A DNA stretch of 64,000 nt, from contig JAKSXM010000237.1 in NCBI GenBank assembly GCA_022575985.1, forward strand, positions 3,738,501 to 3,802,500, written 5' to 3'. Position numbers and translations under genes: made by a program. Shown here piece by piece: positions 47,431-58,614 of this stretch. This DNA comes from Anagrus nilaparvatae. Taxonomy: Eukaryota > Arthropoda > Insecta > Hymenoptera > Mymaridae. The stretch's first letter is position 1. Each line of letters starts with the position of its first letter. Below the pieces are notes generated by a model that was given only the letters and a program-made list of their open reading frames with translations, did not search any database and was not told the origin of the DNA.

Positions 47431-49122
47431 TGAAAACTTGTTTTTTAGTTGTTCAGAGCCACAAAAACCAAAAAATTAAAAAAATCAGCCTGGCGCTTTT
47501 TTTTTAGCTAAAAACTGTTTCATTTCGATATTATAATAGAAAATAATTGGAAAATAATAAATAAGTTGTAAAAAAGTTGTTTTAAGTTATAAAAAATAAT
47601 TTTTAATGTAAAAAATCTTTCATAACATTAAGTTTACTATAAAAAAATAATTTTACCCAAAAAAAAAAACCTAGAAAAAATAGGCAGCTCAGGGAAGCCC
47701 AGGGCATTTCAAAATCAAAATTTTAAGAAAAATTATAATTTTAACCCATTTACGCCCAAGCGGACGTAAACGGAAAGTCAAAAAAAAGAAATAGGTTCCC
47801 ATATAGATAGAGGCTTTTAAATTACATATCTCAAAAGTGCTTATACAAGACAAAAATAATATTTAAACGATCTAATATTTTTTTATATGGGCGATTATTT
47901 CTCAACCCGGCCACCACTCTCTGTCCAAAAATGGTGGCAACTTAAAAAGATTTTGGTTTTCTCAAATTGACTGGAAAAGGGTCTAGTTTTTTATTCTCAT
48001 TCTCCTTTTAACTCTGTATATCTACTATGCCCATTTTAGGCACTGAGCGGCGACAGGTCGACATTTTAAAAAGAGAAAAATTGAAATAAAAGTAGATTAA
48101 CGATAATTAAATAGATTATGTTAATTAAAAGTAATTAAGTTTTTTGAAATTTTTTTCTCTTAAAAATTGTTGTTTATTAAAACAAAGAAAATGAGACCAC
48201 TTTCGTGTTAATTAGTTGATTTCTTAAAAAGTTTTGTGGGTTCTATGTAGTTTTTATAAATGGGTAAAAAACGGCTACTCTGACCGATGATATCTCTGAA
48301 CCTACATATCCAAAATATCTTTTGATACATAATAAGTGTGCCAAATATCAGGGGATTTGATCGAGTAATTTCGGATTTATCAATTTTCAAGTATTAATTC
48401 TCTTAAAAAATGGGTCTAAATTTGTTTCAGAATTACCCTTAATATTGCTAAATCCGAAACTACTCTATCAAATCCCAAAAATTCAAAATTTGTAATTTTA
48501 TTATTTAAGCAGTTTTTTTAATTATGTCAAATACCTCAGTTACTTTTTTCAGCAAATATTTTTATGTATTAAGAGAACTACCAAAATGTCGCAAGCATAT
48601 TTGTTAATATTTTAAATAAATTGTACTCATTAGATTGAATATAAAAGTATGTAAAAATTATAAAAGTCAGCAAGTTTGTTCTTTAAAATTCGCCTGTTAA
48701 ATAAGTATTGTTAATAAAAGTTATTTCTTTGAATCTAAATCTAAGAGTGGATTATTTTCAACTATCATTAACACCTATTAAAACGAGTAAGTAAATAAAG
48801 TTTCCATCCTATTCTAAAAAGGAGTTGTTGCTATGTACATTGTTGTATATTGTTATCGCAATAAAAGCATTCTGATTGGCTACTAATACCGACTCATGAT
48901 AATAATCGTTGTGTATTTATGTATGATTATTCATAGTATTAGTAATGGGGAGATCGGCGCGAACAGCGAGCGCGACAAGTCGTGTTTAATGACGCTCGTC
49001 AAAAATTAGTGAAATAATTAAAATATTTGCATAAAATTAGATAATTATCGGTATAATCCTTTAAAATAAATTAAATATATATAGAAACTATTGATTTAAT
49101 AAAATAAATAAAAAAAATAATA

Positions 49123-50043
49123 ATGATGGAGACAACAAATAACGAGTTAAAAGATTTGTTGGTTAACTTGACGAAACAAGTTCATGAGTATAAAAAAGAA
49201 AACGAACAAATAGCAAGTGAAATAAAAAAAAATACCGATGATATAGCTGAGATAAAAGAAAAAAGTGTAGAAAAAAATCAAAAAATTGAAAGTGATTTAT
49301 TAGAGTTAAAAAAACAAGTCGACTACATTAAAAATAGTGCGAGGGCTAAAAACGTGGTATTTTACAATATTGAAGATACAGGAGAAGGGCATAGAGAGCT
49401 GTATAAAAAAGTAAAAAATATATTTAGAGAAGCAGAAATTGATGTTAATACAATTGAAAATTTGAAAAGAATTGGGGCTAAGGTAGGAACAAGACCGGTA
49501 ATAGTGACATTAATATCACAAAATGCAAAAAAATCCATTTTTGAAAAATCTGAAATATTAAAAAATAAATTCAACATAAGTGTAGCTAATGATGTTTCCA
49601 AAGAAGATAGAGAAGAGTTTAATAAATTAAAATATGTAAGAGAAGAATTAAAAATATTGAATATTGAAGCAAAAATTTATGGGAATAAAATAAGAATAGG
49701 AGAAAAAAATTATAACCTTGACGACGCAGTCAAAATACTTGAAAAAGAAAAAGAAAGAAACAACAACGATGAGAAAGAGATAGAAAAAAATGAAGCGGTA
49801 GTAGAAGGGAATAATGAAAAAACATATAGCATATTTAATAAAAAACCAAGGCCCGTACTCACACAATCAAAATTAAAGAGGCCGGCAAGTGTCTCGCCGA
49901 CCAGCAACAACACGACCATGCGCACGCCAAAAAAAACAAAGGTGTTAAATAATATGCATGTAAGTACAGCAGAAGACATCAATACAGGGGCGCTAGTAAC
50001 AGGTACCGGCATGGAAACAGATAATGTAGAAAAATATGATTAA
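49123..50043 (+). CDS. LINE D ORF1 RNA-binding protein
   Basis: 306 residues. Residues 5-75 form a coiled coil (Lys/Glu/Ile/Leu heptads). Residues 76-150 resemble the RRM-like domain of LINE-1-type ORF1 proteins (NVVFYNIEDTGEG start), and 150-215 the following C-terminal domain. The tail (215-306) is charged and Ser/Thr/Pro-rich. Family role: a trimeric nucleic-acid chaperone that packages LINE RNA. The start is the first ATG in frame, two codons ahead of a second Met. The stop TAA (50041-50043) is followed in the same frame, without another stop, by ORF2. Confidence 0.8.
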   Translation: MMETTNNELKDLLVNLTKQVHEYKKENEQIASEIKKNTDDIAEIKEKSVEKNQKIESDLLELKKQVDYIKNSARAKNVVFYNIEDTGEGHRELYKKVKNIFREAEIDVNTIENLKRIGAKVGTRPVIVTLISQNAKKSIFEKSEILKNKFNISVANDVSKEDREEFNKLKYVREELKILNIEAKIYGNKIRIGEKNYNLDDAVKILEKEKERNNNDEKEIEKNEAVVEGNNEKTYSIFNKKPRPVLTQSKLKRPASVSPTSNNTTMRTPKKTKVLNNMHVSTAEDINTGALVTGTGMETDNVEKYD

Positions 50044-53000
50044 CAAATAGCCCCCCCACACACTCGAATACTATACTGGAATGCGACGGGTATTGAGAAT
50101 TTTTCATATATAGCAAATAAAATAAAAATAGAAGATATAATATGTATTAGTGAAACATGGCACATGGATCGAGAAAAATTAGCAATACCAAGTCAGTTTA
50201 ATATAATAGACAGTATAGCCGAAAAAACACATGTAAAAGGTAGGGCAAGTGGGGGCTTAGTTATTCTGTATAATGATAGAATATACAAAAAAATTGAAAT
50301 AGTAGTTAAAAGAGAATTCTGCATATTTATAAAAATAACAAGTAAAAATAAAATATTAATAGTAGGGCTAATATATATAAGTCCTTTAGTAAATATCACT
50401 CCAAAGTTAGGTGAATTAGACGAAATTATAAATTTTATAAACAATAAGTATGAAGATGCACATATAATAATTGGCGGTGACTTTAATGCAAGAATAGCGG
50501 ACAAAGGGGAAATAGATCCAATACAAATACAGTCATCTTTATTCAATGCAAAAAGGGAAAGTAAGGATAAAAAACTAAACCCAAGAGGAAAAGAAGTAAT
50601 AAATTTTTGCGAAAAAAATGATCTGTATGTGGCAAATGGAAGATTCCCAGGTGATCAACCAGCGAATTTCACTTTTGTAGGTAAACAAGGAAAATCTATT
50701 GTAGATCTAATTATATGTAACTTCCTAGCTTTATGTTTAACCAAAGATGTATTAGTACTTGATAGAGTAACTAGATCTGGACATTTAATAGTACAAATTA
50801 AAATAGATTTAAATATTAAAATAGATAACAAAACAGAAAAAACTATTAAATGGAAAGATACTAGGGAAGTCGAATTTGGTGCTAGTATGGAACTTTCTCC
50901 AAATGTCGGGTTGGTTAATCTTGAGGTTAATGAAATGGCTTGTAATATTACTGATACAATCGTGCAAATAGCTAAAAATTTAAATATGATCACAGTTGAT
51001 AAATATAGTTATGTAAAGAAAAAACCGTGGTTTGATGATGAATGTAAAAAATTTAAAAAATATTTAGATAATTTTTTTAAACATGTAAAAAAAATAGAAT
51101 TTCCGGAGATAGAAACTAACCAACTAATGGAACTTAAAAACCGATACTTTAAGTTTATTGAACATAAAAGAGAAAGTTTCAACTTAAGTATAATTAGCCA
51201 AATTATAAATACTAAAGATCCAAAGGAATTTTGGGAAAAACTAAATATATATAGACCAAAAAAAAAAGATGATTCAAATAATATAGATTTAAAAATATGG
51301 TATGATTACTTTAGAAACCAGTTTCCGCCAAGAATCATAGACAGTAGTGTTAAACTTCTTTGTGGCAATGCATGCCCGGAGCTAGATGATGAAATAACAT
51401 TAATTGAGATAATAAATGCAATTAAAAAATGTAAAAAGAAAAAAGCTCCTGGTATGGATGAAGTTACAAACGAATTTCTTAAAAACTTGCCAAGTAATTG
51501 GCTTATGTATATATATGTACTATTTAATAAAATAAGAAAAGAGGAAAAAGTCCCTGATTCTTGGACAAAAATTATAGTTAAGATGTTATATAAAAAAGGT
51601 GATAAAAATCTACCTGAAAACTTTAGACCAATCTCATTAGTAAATACAATTTTGAAAATATTTACAATGATTTTGCATATAAGACTGAATAGATGGGCTG
51701 AAAAAAACAAAAAAATACCTGAATGGCAAGCGGGCTTTAGAGAAAGAAGAGGCACGACAGAGCATATTTTTGTATTAAATGCAATAATCCAAAAACAATT
51801 ACAGAAGGAAGGGGGAAAGCTCTATGCCCTCTTCGTTGATCTAAAGAGCGCTTTCCCTTCAGTTTCACACACTTTATTGTGGAAAAAATTAAGCCAAGTT
51901 GGAGTAAGCCACAAAATAATAAATATTTTAATTAATTTATATACTAAAACAAATATTGTTATTAAGAATAAGGAGGGCATTTCTGATGAAATCCCTTTTA
52001 CCATAGGTGTATTGCAAGGTGAAACCCTAAGCCCTTTATTATTTTCACTATTTTTAAATGACATAGAAAATTTTTTGTTAGACAGAGATTTGAAAGGAGT
52101 ATCAGTAAATCACTTAGTAGAAATAGTTATGTTAGCATTTGCAGATGACATGATATTTCTTTCCGAATCAAGCAGAGAACTTAGGAAAATAATTAAAGGG
52201 CTTGAGGAATACTTTAACAAAAATGAGTTACAGTTGAATATTAAGAAAACAAAAACGTTATTAATACAAAAAGGTGGGTACGGAAGTGAAAAGAAACTTC
52301 CTCCACTCTTATATAATGATGAAAAAATAGATTTTGAAAAACAATATACATATTTAGGAGTTCCTATCTCACGTACTGGTCTATTTGATAAGGCAAGTGA
52401 TTTCTTTAAAACAAAAGGTAAAAATGCAATACAGCCTACAATAAATCTGATAAATAGATTAAAATTTATGAATTTAGAAACAGCTATAAAACTATTTAAA
52501 GCACTTGTCTCATCAACTGCCATGTATGCTGCCCCTATATGGAGCTTGAGATATATGGAAAAAATTGAAAAAATTCAAAACATTTTTTTCAGAAAATTAC
52601 TTTTAATGCCTAATAACACACCAGGGTACGTAATTAGAATAGAAATAGGAATAGAAAGTATGCAGGTTACAATATTCAGAGTCTTACTTAATTTTGTACA
52701 AAGAATCCTCGAGATGCAAGAGGAAAGAATACCTAAAATTTGTTTGAAAAAGCTTATAGAATTAGCAAATACGGATAAGTCAAACAGAACCTATAACTGG
52801 ATTAACCAGATTAAAAAATACTTTTTAGAAAAAATAGGAAAAATTGATTTATTTGATAACTTAACATTAGAATCATTTTTGAAAGAAAAAGAAAATCTAA
52901 TCAAAGAATTCGAAAATTATAGTAAAAAAAAAGACATTCTGAGTATTGAAACTAGTACATCATTAACGGTATACCCATGGCTTTTTAAAATAAATCCAAA

Positions 53001-53337
53001 CAACAACTATTTAAATCTTAAAATACCAATAAATGATAAAAAAATATTAGCACAATTGAGAGTTCTGAATATTTATAATAGAAGAGTTTTAACTAAAAAG
53101 AAGATTTACACTTTAAATGAGGACGATTATTGTGAACATTGTGCAGTGAGAAATTCCATATTACATTCAATTATTGATTGTGAAAGATATAAAGACTATA
53201 GAGTGAAATTAATACCTGAAATAGTAAATAGTGATATGGAAAATTACTTTTATTACCACTTAAATAATTTAAATGAAGCACAAGCTAGAAAATTAATAAT
53301 CTTAATTACAATAATTTTAAATGATAAAGATAACTGA
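50044..53337 (+). CDS. LINE D ORF2 endonuclease-reverse transcriptase
   Basis: Open from the codon after the ORF1 stop; the first ATG is at 50164 (1057 residues from there). The endonuclease starts upstream of that ATG with ILYWNATGIENF and IICISETWH, which carry the catalytic Asn and Glu of the AP-endonuclease family. Counting from the ATG, further motifs are GGDFNA (104-109), VDLIICN and a final RSGH. Reverse transcriptase: FRPISLVN, FVDLKSAF (Asp at 559), GVLQGETLSP and FADD (659-662). A C-terminal C-x2-C-x7-H-x4-C zinc motif lies at 990-1006. Role: nicks the target and primes reverse transcription. The sequence supports activity, but the true N-terminus must come from readthrough, reinitiation or a non-AUG start. 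Confidence 0.8.
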   Translation, partial: QIAPPHTRILYWNATGIENFSYIANKIKIEDIICISETWHMDREKLAIPSQFNIIDSIAEKTHVKGRASGGLVILYNDRIYKKIEIVVKREFCIFIKITSKNKILIVGLIYISPLVNITPKLGELDEIINFINNKYEDAHIIIGGDFNARIADKGEIDPIQIQSSLFNAKRESKDKKLNPRGKEVINFCEKNDLYVANGRFPGDQPANFTFVGKQGKSIVDLIICNFLALCLTKDVLVLDRVTRSGHLIVQIKIDLNIKIDNKTEKTIKWKDTREVEFGASMELSPNVGLVNLEVNEMACNITDTIVQIAKNLNMITVDKYSYVKKKPWFDDECKKFKKYLDNFFKHVKKIEFPEIETNQLMELKNRYFKFIEHKRESFNLSIISQIINTKDPKEFWEKLNIYRPKKKDDSNNIDLKIWYDYFRNQFPPRIIDSSVKLLCGNACPELDDEITLIEIINAIKKCKKKKAPGMDEVTNEFLKNLPSNWLMYIYVLFNKIRKEEKVPDSWTKIIVKMLYKKGDKNLPENFRPISLVNTILKIFTMILHIRLNRWAEKNKKIPEWQAGFRERRGTTEHIFVLNAIIQKQLQKEGGKLYALFVDLKSAFPSVSHTLLWKKLSQVGVSHKIINILINLYTKTNIVIKNKEGISDEIPFTIGVLQGETLSPLLFSLFLNDIENFLLDRDLKGVSVNHLVEIVMLAFADDMIFLSESSRELRKIIKGLEEYFNKNELQLNIKKTKTLLIQKGGYGSEKKLPPLLYNDEKIDFEKQYTYLGVPISRTGLFDKASDFFKTKGKNAIQPTINLINRLKFMNLETAIKLFKALVSSTAMYAAPIWSLRYMEKIEKIQNIFFRKLLLMPNNTPGYVIRIEIGIESMQVTIFRVLLNFVQRILEMQEERIPKICLKKLIELANTDKSNRTYNWINQIKKYFLEKIGKIDLFDNLTLESFLKEKENLIKEFENYSKKKDILSIETSTSLTVYPWLFKINPNNNYLNLKIPINDKKILAQLRVLNIYNRRVLTKKKIYTLNEDDYCEHCAVRNSILHSIIDCERYKDYRVKLIPEIVNSDMENYFYYHLNNLNEAQARKLIILITIILNDKDN

Positions 53338-53373
53338 GAATATATTCTATGTAGAGAATAAAAATCTATAAAA

Positions 53374-53414
<41 letters not shown>

Positions 53415-53616
53415 ATATTTGCATACATATATATATATTTATATATAAAAAAGAAAAAAATATGTATATTTATATATATGGCTAAATAAGAAGCAATAAA
53501 ATTAAAATAGAGAAATGAAAGAATTTGATTTAATAGAATAAAATATATTAAATACTTTATTATAAATTTATATTATAGTATATTATATTATATTGATATC
53601 TTACTTACCAAATATT

Positions 53617-53652
<36 letters not shown>

Positions 53653-54639
53653 AATACTTTTTATTATATATAACTAAAATTTTTTTGGTAAACTTTTTGT
53701 AAACTTTTTTTTTCATGTAATCTTATTTCTATGTACGTCTTGTAACAATTATGTATATGATTTGACAAGAATAAACTACTACTACTACTACTAGTATTAG
53801 TAATGTTTATTTATTGCAGAAAAAATAAATATATAACCTAAATTAAATTTTTTTTTTTTTTTTTTTTTGTTAAAATTAAAATACAAATTGATATTTCAAA
53901 AAAAGTATGTAGGGTTATATTATTTTTTTCTTTTTATTAGTATTTGGAAAGTATTTCTTTGTTTTAATAAATAACAACTTTTAAGAGAAAAAAATTTCAA
54001 AAAACTTTCCGTTAATCTACTTTTATTTCAATTTTTCTGTTTTTAAAATGTCGACCTGCCGCTGCTCAGTGCCTAAAATGGGCACAGTAGATTTACAGAA
54101 TTGAAGGCCAATGAGAATAAAAAACTAGACCCTTTTCCTCAATCAATTTCCTCAATCAGTCAATTTGAGAAAACCAAAATCTTTTTAAGTTTCCACCATT
54201 TTTGGACAGAGGGGAGTGGCCGGGTTGAGAAATAATCGCCCATATATAGAATTTTCAATTGAAAAATTATCTTTACATATAAATTTAAAGATTTTACGAT
54301 TTCATATTAAATTAGCTACCAACAAAATTAATTGTTATGAGAATTACTGTTAAGTTACGCTGAGCATCGCGAGGCCAATCAGCTAGTACAGTTGATAATT
54401 TTTTATATTTTATTATTTAAATTAATGAAGTTATATAAGAGAGGATTTAAATGAAACCTATACGACTTGTATGGTGGGGTCTTCAAAACTGCCCCAGTGT
54501 TTTTTTTCTGAAAGTACCACCAAAAATAAGCCACTAGCCCAATTTTTAGCTTCCCAGAGAAAAATATCGATTTTTGGCAACTATTTTTGTGTTTTGGACT
54601 TTTACAAAAAAGTAAAAAAAATTAGGGATAATTTTTCTT

Positions 54640-55565
54640 ATTTTTGCTGTTAAAAACTATTAATAACATGAAAAATGTTTTCCTGTTAGGTCCGGATAGT
54701 AAATTTTCCTGGCTATCCGATTCCGGGGTCAAAAATTTTATTTTAGTAGTGCATGTGCGAGAAATTGCTAAATTACATTGTTTTTTTTTCAAAGTTGATT
54801 TCTCAATTGCCTATTCGTGAAAAATCTTCTAACCAGGCTTCAAATTTTCCTTAAACTTTAAATTTTATGGCGAAAAAAAAATTTCGATGGGAAATTGCTT
54901 TTTGAGAGCTCTGGGTCAAAAAATAGCAGCATTCAAAAGATCATTTTAAGTCACGTGACCAATCAAAAATCTGACCAAAAAGGTTCCCGCGGGAAATTTT
55001 ACATAAGAATATAACTTTTTATGTTTTTAAAAGCTTTTATGTTAAAGCAGCGAAATTTTAAATTCAAAGTAAAATACCTCATTCTTTTAAGGAATTTTTC
55101 TATTATCTAAATTATACTAATAATTATTCAAAATTAATTAGAAAATTCGTTATTATTTTGCTGTTTTAACATAAAAGCTTTTATAACATAATCATAATCA
55201 TAAAAAGATATATTCTTATGTAAAATTTCCCGCGGAATCTAAATTTTTCGTCAGATTTTTGATTGGTCACGTGACTTGGCGGGAAATTTGAAATTTGTAA
55301 AAAATGATCTTTTGAAAGCTGCTATTTTTTGATCCAGAGCTCCAATCAAAATTTTTTTTTCGCCATAAAATATAAAGTTCAAGGAAAAATTTAAGCCTGG
55401 TCAGAAGATTTTTCACAAATGTGCTCTCAAAAAAAATTTTTTACCCCGGAATCGGATAGCCAGGGAAATTTCTATCCAGACCTAACAGGAAAAAATTTTT
55501 TATTTTATTGATAATTTTTAACAGAAAAAATAAGAAAAATTATCCCTAAAAAATTTTCTAAGTTG
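54640..55565. repeat. Palindromic element, 0.93 kb
   Basis: Left arm 54640-55060 and right arm 55170-55565 are reverse complements. Landmarks are CCTGTTAGGTCCGGATAG against its diverged complement, TTTCCTGGCTATCCGATTCC against GGAATCGGATAGCCAGGGAA, and GGTCACGTGACTTG-type inner sites. No ORF. Confidence 0.65.
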
Positions 55566-56394
55566 GGAAGTCTTTGAAAAAGCTGCAAAATATTAATGAG
55601 AAATATTCTTATTTTAACATTAAGGACGCTCTGACCAATGAATTCCACAAATAAGACATATAAATGTTGTTAGAGAAAAGCCTCAGGAATCGAATTGTAT
55701 GGGTCTTATAGTCGATTGTCGTGTAAGATTTTGAGATATAAGGTTGCAAAGATAAATAAATATTACATTAGTCTAATGGGAAGAATTCAGGAAGTTGATT
55801 ATTTTTACCATCAAATCGCGAATTTCCGAATGCAGATAGTGATAAATTGAAAGTTCAAAGCTTAAAGAATTTATTGGTACTTTCCAAATATGAGGTATAC
55901 GTGGGAAATTTCGTGTAATTAAACGAAGAAAATTTTATAACGCAGTTTTAGCAGCAAGAACGCCATATTGTTTGTTTATTAAACAAAGCGCGCGCACTAA
56001 GGTTATAGTAAATCAAAACACAAATTTAATATTATTCTTTAATTTGTAATTTCATATTTATTAATTAAGTAATGAAGTAATAATTTATTATTTTAAAATA
56101 AATTTTTATACGGAAATTTAAATTTGAGTTTTGAATTTGTTCTTTTTGCAGAAGTACTGCGTGATTAAAAAGAAATAACACATTAAATGTAAATTTCTAA
56201 AATTAAGAGATATTTACTATTAAATTTGTGAATATTATTTAAAAAATTAATTTTTTGAATTTATAAAGTATTATTTGTATCAAATATTTCAAATATAATT
56301 TTAAAGTTGTATTAGAATGGAAAAAAAATAAAAAAGTTAGAATGAATACAGTAGTAAAAAAATAGTTTTATTGAAATATTAAAATACATATGGG
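55566..56394. other. Intronic stretch, nothing recognised
   Basis: AT-rich, no ORF or repeat that I can define. Confidence 0.4.
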
Positions 56395-57415
56395 CTATTA
56401 TTTCTCAACCCGGCCACCCCCCTCTGTCCAAAAATGGTTACAACTTAAAAAGATTTTGGTTTTCTCAAATTGACTGAAAAAGGGTCCAGTTTTTTATTCT
56501 CATTGGCCTTTTCAACTCTGTAAATGTACTGTGCCCATTTTAGGCACCGAGCGGCGGCAGTTCGAAATTTTAAAAACAGAAAAATTGAAATAAAAGTAGA
56601 TTAACGGTAAGTTTTTTCTCTTAAAAGTTGTTATTTATTAAATCAAAGAAAATGAGACCAGTTGCGTGGTAATTGGTTGATTTCTTAAAAAGTTTTGTGG
56701 GTGCTATGTAGTAAGTAAGAAACGGCTACTTTGACTGATGGTATCTCTGGACCTACATATCCAAAATAAAAAAGTTTTAGTGTAAAATGGTAGTCTTTTG
56801 ATACATAATAAGTGTGCCAAATATCAGATGATTTGATCGAGTAGTTTCGGATTTAGTAATTTTAAGGGTAATTCTGAAACAAATTTTGACCCATTTTTTT
56901 AAGAGAATTATTGCCCGAAAATTGCTAAATTCGAAACTACTTGATCAAATCCCCTGATATTTGTCAAACTGATTATGTATCAAAAGAATACCATTTTGCA
57001 CTAAAACTTTTTTATTTTGGATATGTATGTTTAGAGATATCATCAGTCAAAGCAGTCGTTTTTTACCCATTTTTAAAAACTACATAGCACCCACAAAACT
57101 TTTTAAGAAATTAACCAATTAGCACGCGAGTGGTCTCATTTTCTTTTTTTTAATAAATAACAACTTTTAAGAGAAAAAAATTTTTTAAAACCTACCGTTA
57201 ATCTAATTTTATTTCAATTTTTCTATTTTTAAAATGTCGACGCTCAGTGCCTAAAATGGGCACAGTAGATTTATAGAGTTTAAAAGGCCAATGAGAATAA
57301 AAAACTAAAACCTTTTCCAGTCAATTTTAGAAAACCAAAATCTTTTTAAGTTGCCACCATTTTTGAACAGAGGAGGGTGGCCGGGTTGAGAAATAATCGT
57401 GCATATATACTTTAT
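56395..57415. repeat. Intact 1.0-kb palindromic element of the 47.9/54.2-kb family
   Basis: Arms 56395-56890 and 56900-57415. Outer motif TATTTCTCAACCCGGCCACC and its complement; inner motif GATCGAGTAGTTTCGGATTT and its complement. Very short centre, so it would fold almost end to end. No coding capacity. Confidence 0.7.
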
Positions 57416-58140
57416 TATTATATATTTTTCATAATATAATTATATATTATATAATTACAATATATTATGAAAAACTTCATATAGATGCATGTAAATAAAA
57501 CTTTTTATTAAAAATAAATATTCTAATATTTGGTTAAAATTTTACATGCTTTTTTCGATACTGAGCTATGCGTATTTAAACTCTTCCAACTTGCTTGAAT
57601 TTTGCCAATTTTACATCTTCAGAAATGCTAGGGTGTCAAGTAGATTGGGATACACTTTTTCCAATCCATTTTTCCCAAAAAAAAATGAAAAAGGACACTT
57701 TTCCCAAAATACCAAAAAAAACAAAAATTTTTAAACTACACTGAGAAAACAAGAACAGTATTTTTTACTGCATTTTATAGTAGTACGACACTCACCTGTC
57801 AATTCAGGGAAAAAATAATATAATATATAAGAAATATTACTGCGCGCGCCTTTGTTTTTTAAAAAAGTAATTTTTCTCTCTTCTTGTCACCCCCCCCCTT
57901 TTTTTAATAAATTTTAGCATACGTGCAGGCCCATTTATCCGTACTTCGGTATTTTAAAACAAAACTAATCATACAAAATAAACACGTATTAATAAAAATG
58001 GAACAATTAAATAAAATAAAAAGGTTTAATAAAGGTATAGATGTGAATTATATAAAGAAAGAAAAGAGCGAGAATAAAATATCTATTTACTTAACAGGGG
58101 GCGCAAGTGAGTAATATCTAAAACATATAGTTTTCAAACT
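57416..58140. other. Intronic stretch; one ORF of unknown meaning
   Basis: An ORF at 57923-58114 (63 residues; from an internal Met it reads MEQLNKIKRFNKGIDVNYIK) ends in GGCGCAAGTGAGT, which contains a donor-like AAGTGAGT. It could be a chance ORF or a stray exon. A C9-10 run lies near 57888. Nothing else recognised. Confidence 0.25.
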
Positions 58141-58149
58141 TCGATTCTT

Positions 58150-58260
58150 TCACGCGTAAGCCACCATAGCAGACTGGACGAAGTAATAAGCTGGCAATGC
58201 AAAGTACCGCAGTTCAAATCCATAAACTGACTTAAAAAAAAAATATAAAATAAAAAAAAA
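58150..58260 (+). other. Possible tRNA-derived SINE fragment
   Basis: TAGCAGACTGGACGAAG (A-box-like) is followed 35 bp later by GCAGTTCAAATCC (B-box-like) and then an A-rich tail (58220-58265). Stems do not pair well enough for a tRNA gene. Confidence 0.3.
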
Positions 58261-58614
58261 ATAAATATTTTGAATTCTTTACGTCTGATAATGTTGAATA
58301 TTTGTAATAGGTGAAAATGACCAAGTTCAGACAAAATTTTTTATTAAAGTTGTTTTATTTTCCTATAATTTCGAACAATCTATTACAAAAAAAAAATAAT
58401 AGTAAATATACCACAAAAAAAAAATATTTTTTAATGTATTTTTAATTTGCATTAAAAAAATACTGAAATAAAATTTATATTCCTCGTATAGTAAAAATTC
58501 TAAATTAATCCAGTAATTATTAATTTATATGTTAGTTTTCTTAGTGTAATACTTTATTTATACAAAAATTTAATACTTTTTTTATTAATTTTTAATTAAA
58601 AATGTACATTATAT
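58261..58614. other. AT-rich stretch, nothing recognised
   Basis: No ORF, repeat or RNA signal. Confidence 0.35.

Larger units (their letters stand above)
48935..53805 (+). mobile_element. Full-length two-ORF LINE (LINE D) with 13-bp target duplication
   Basis: AGTATTAGTAATG occurs directly before (48935-48947) and after (53793-53805) the element. The body starts GGGAGATCGGCGCG and ends in an (ACT)n tail (about 53775-53792) preceded by AATAAACT. It has a 5' UTR of about 175 bp, ORF1 and ORF2, and a 3' UTR of about 450 bp. Both ORFs are intact apart from the stop between them, so this copy is young. The clade was not fixed; the short-repeat tail and a Leu-Gln-Gly-Glu RT motif place it in the wider CR1/I/Jockey-type group rather than R1. 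Confidence 0.8.
47880..54245. repeat. Inverted-repeat element split by LINE D
   Basis: Left arm from 47882 (TATGGGCGATTATTTCTCAA) and right arm ending about 54245 (TTGAGAAATAATCGCCCATA) are reverse complements over at least 220 bp. The uninterrupted relative is at 56395-57415. LINE D (48948-53792) lies between the arms, so it inserted into this element or the repeat beside it. Outer TA dinucleotides are possible target duplications. Confidence 0.6.

Noticed and set aside
50164..50166. ATG at 50164 as the true ORF2 start
   Set aside because: It would remove the endonuclease Asn and Glu motifs that are encoded in frame just upstream.
49362..52523. Long antisense ORFs across LINE D
   Set aside because: AT-rich shadows of ORF1 and ORF2.
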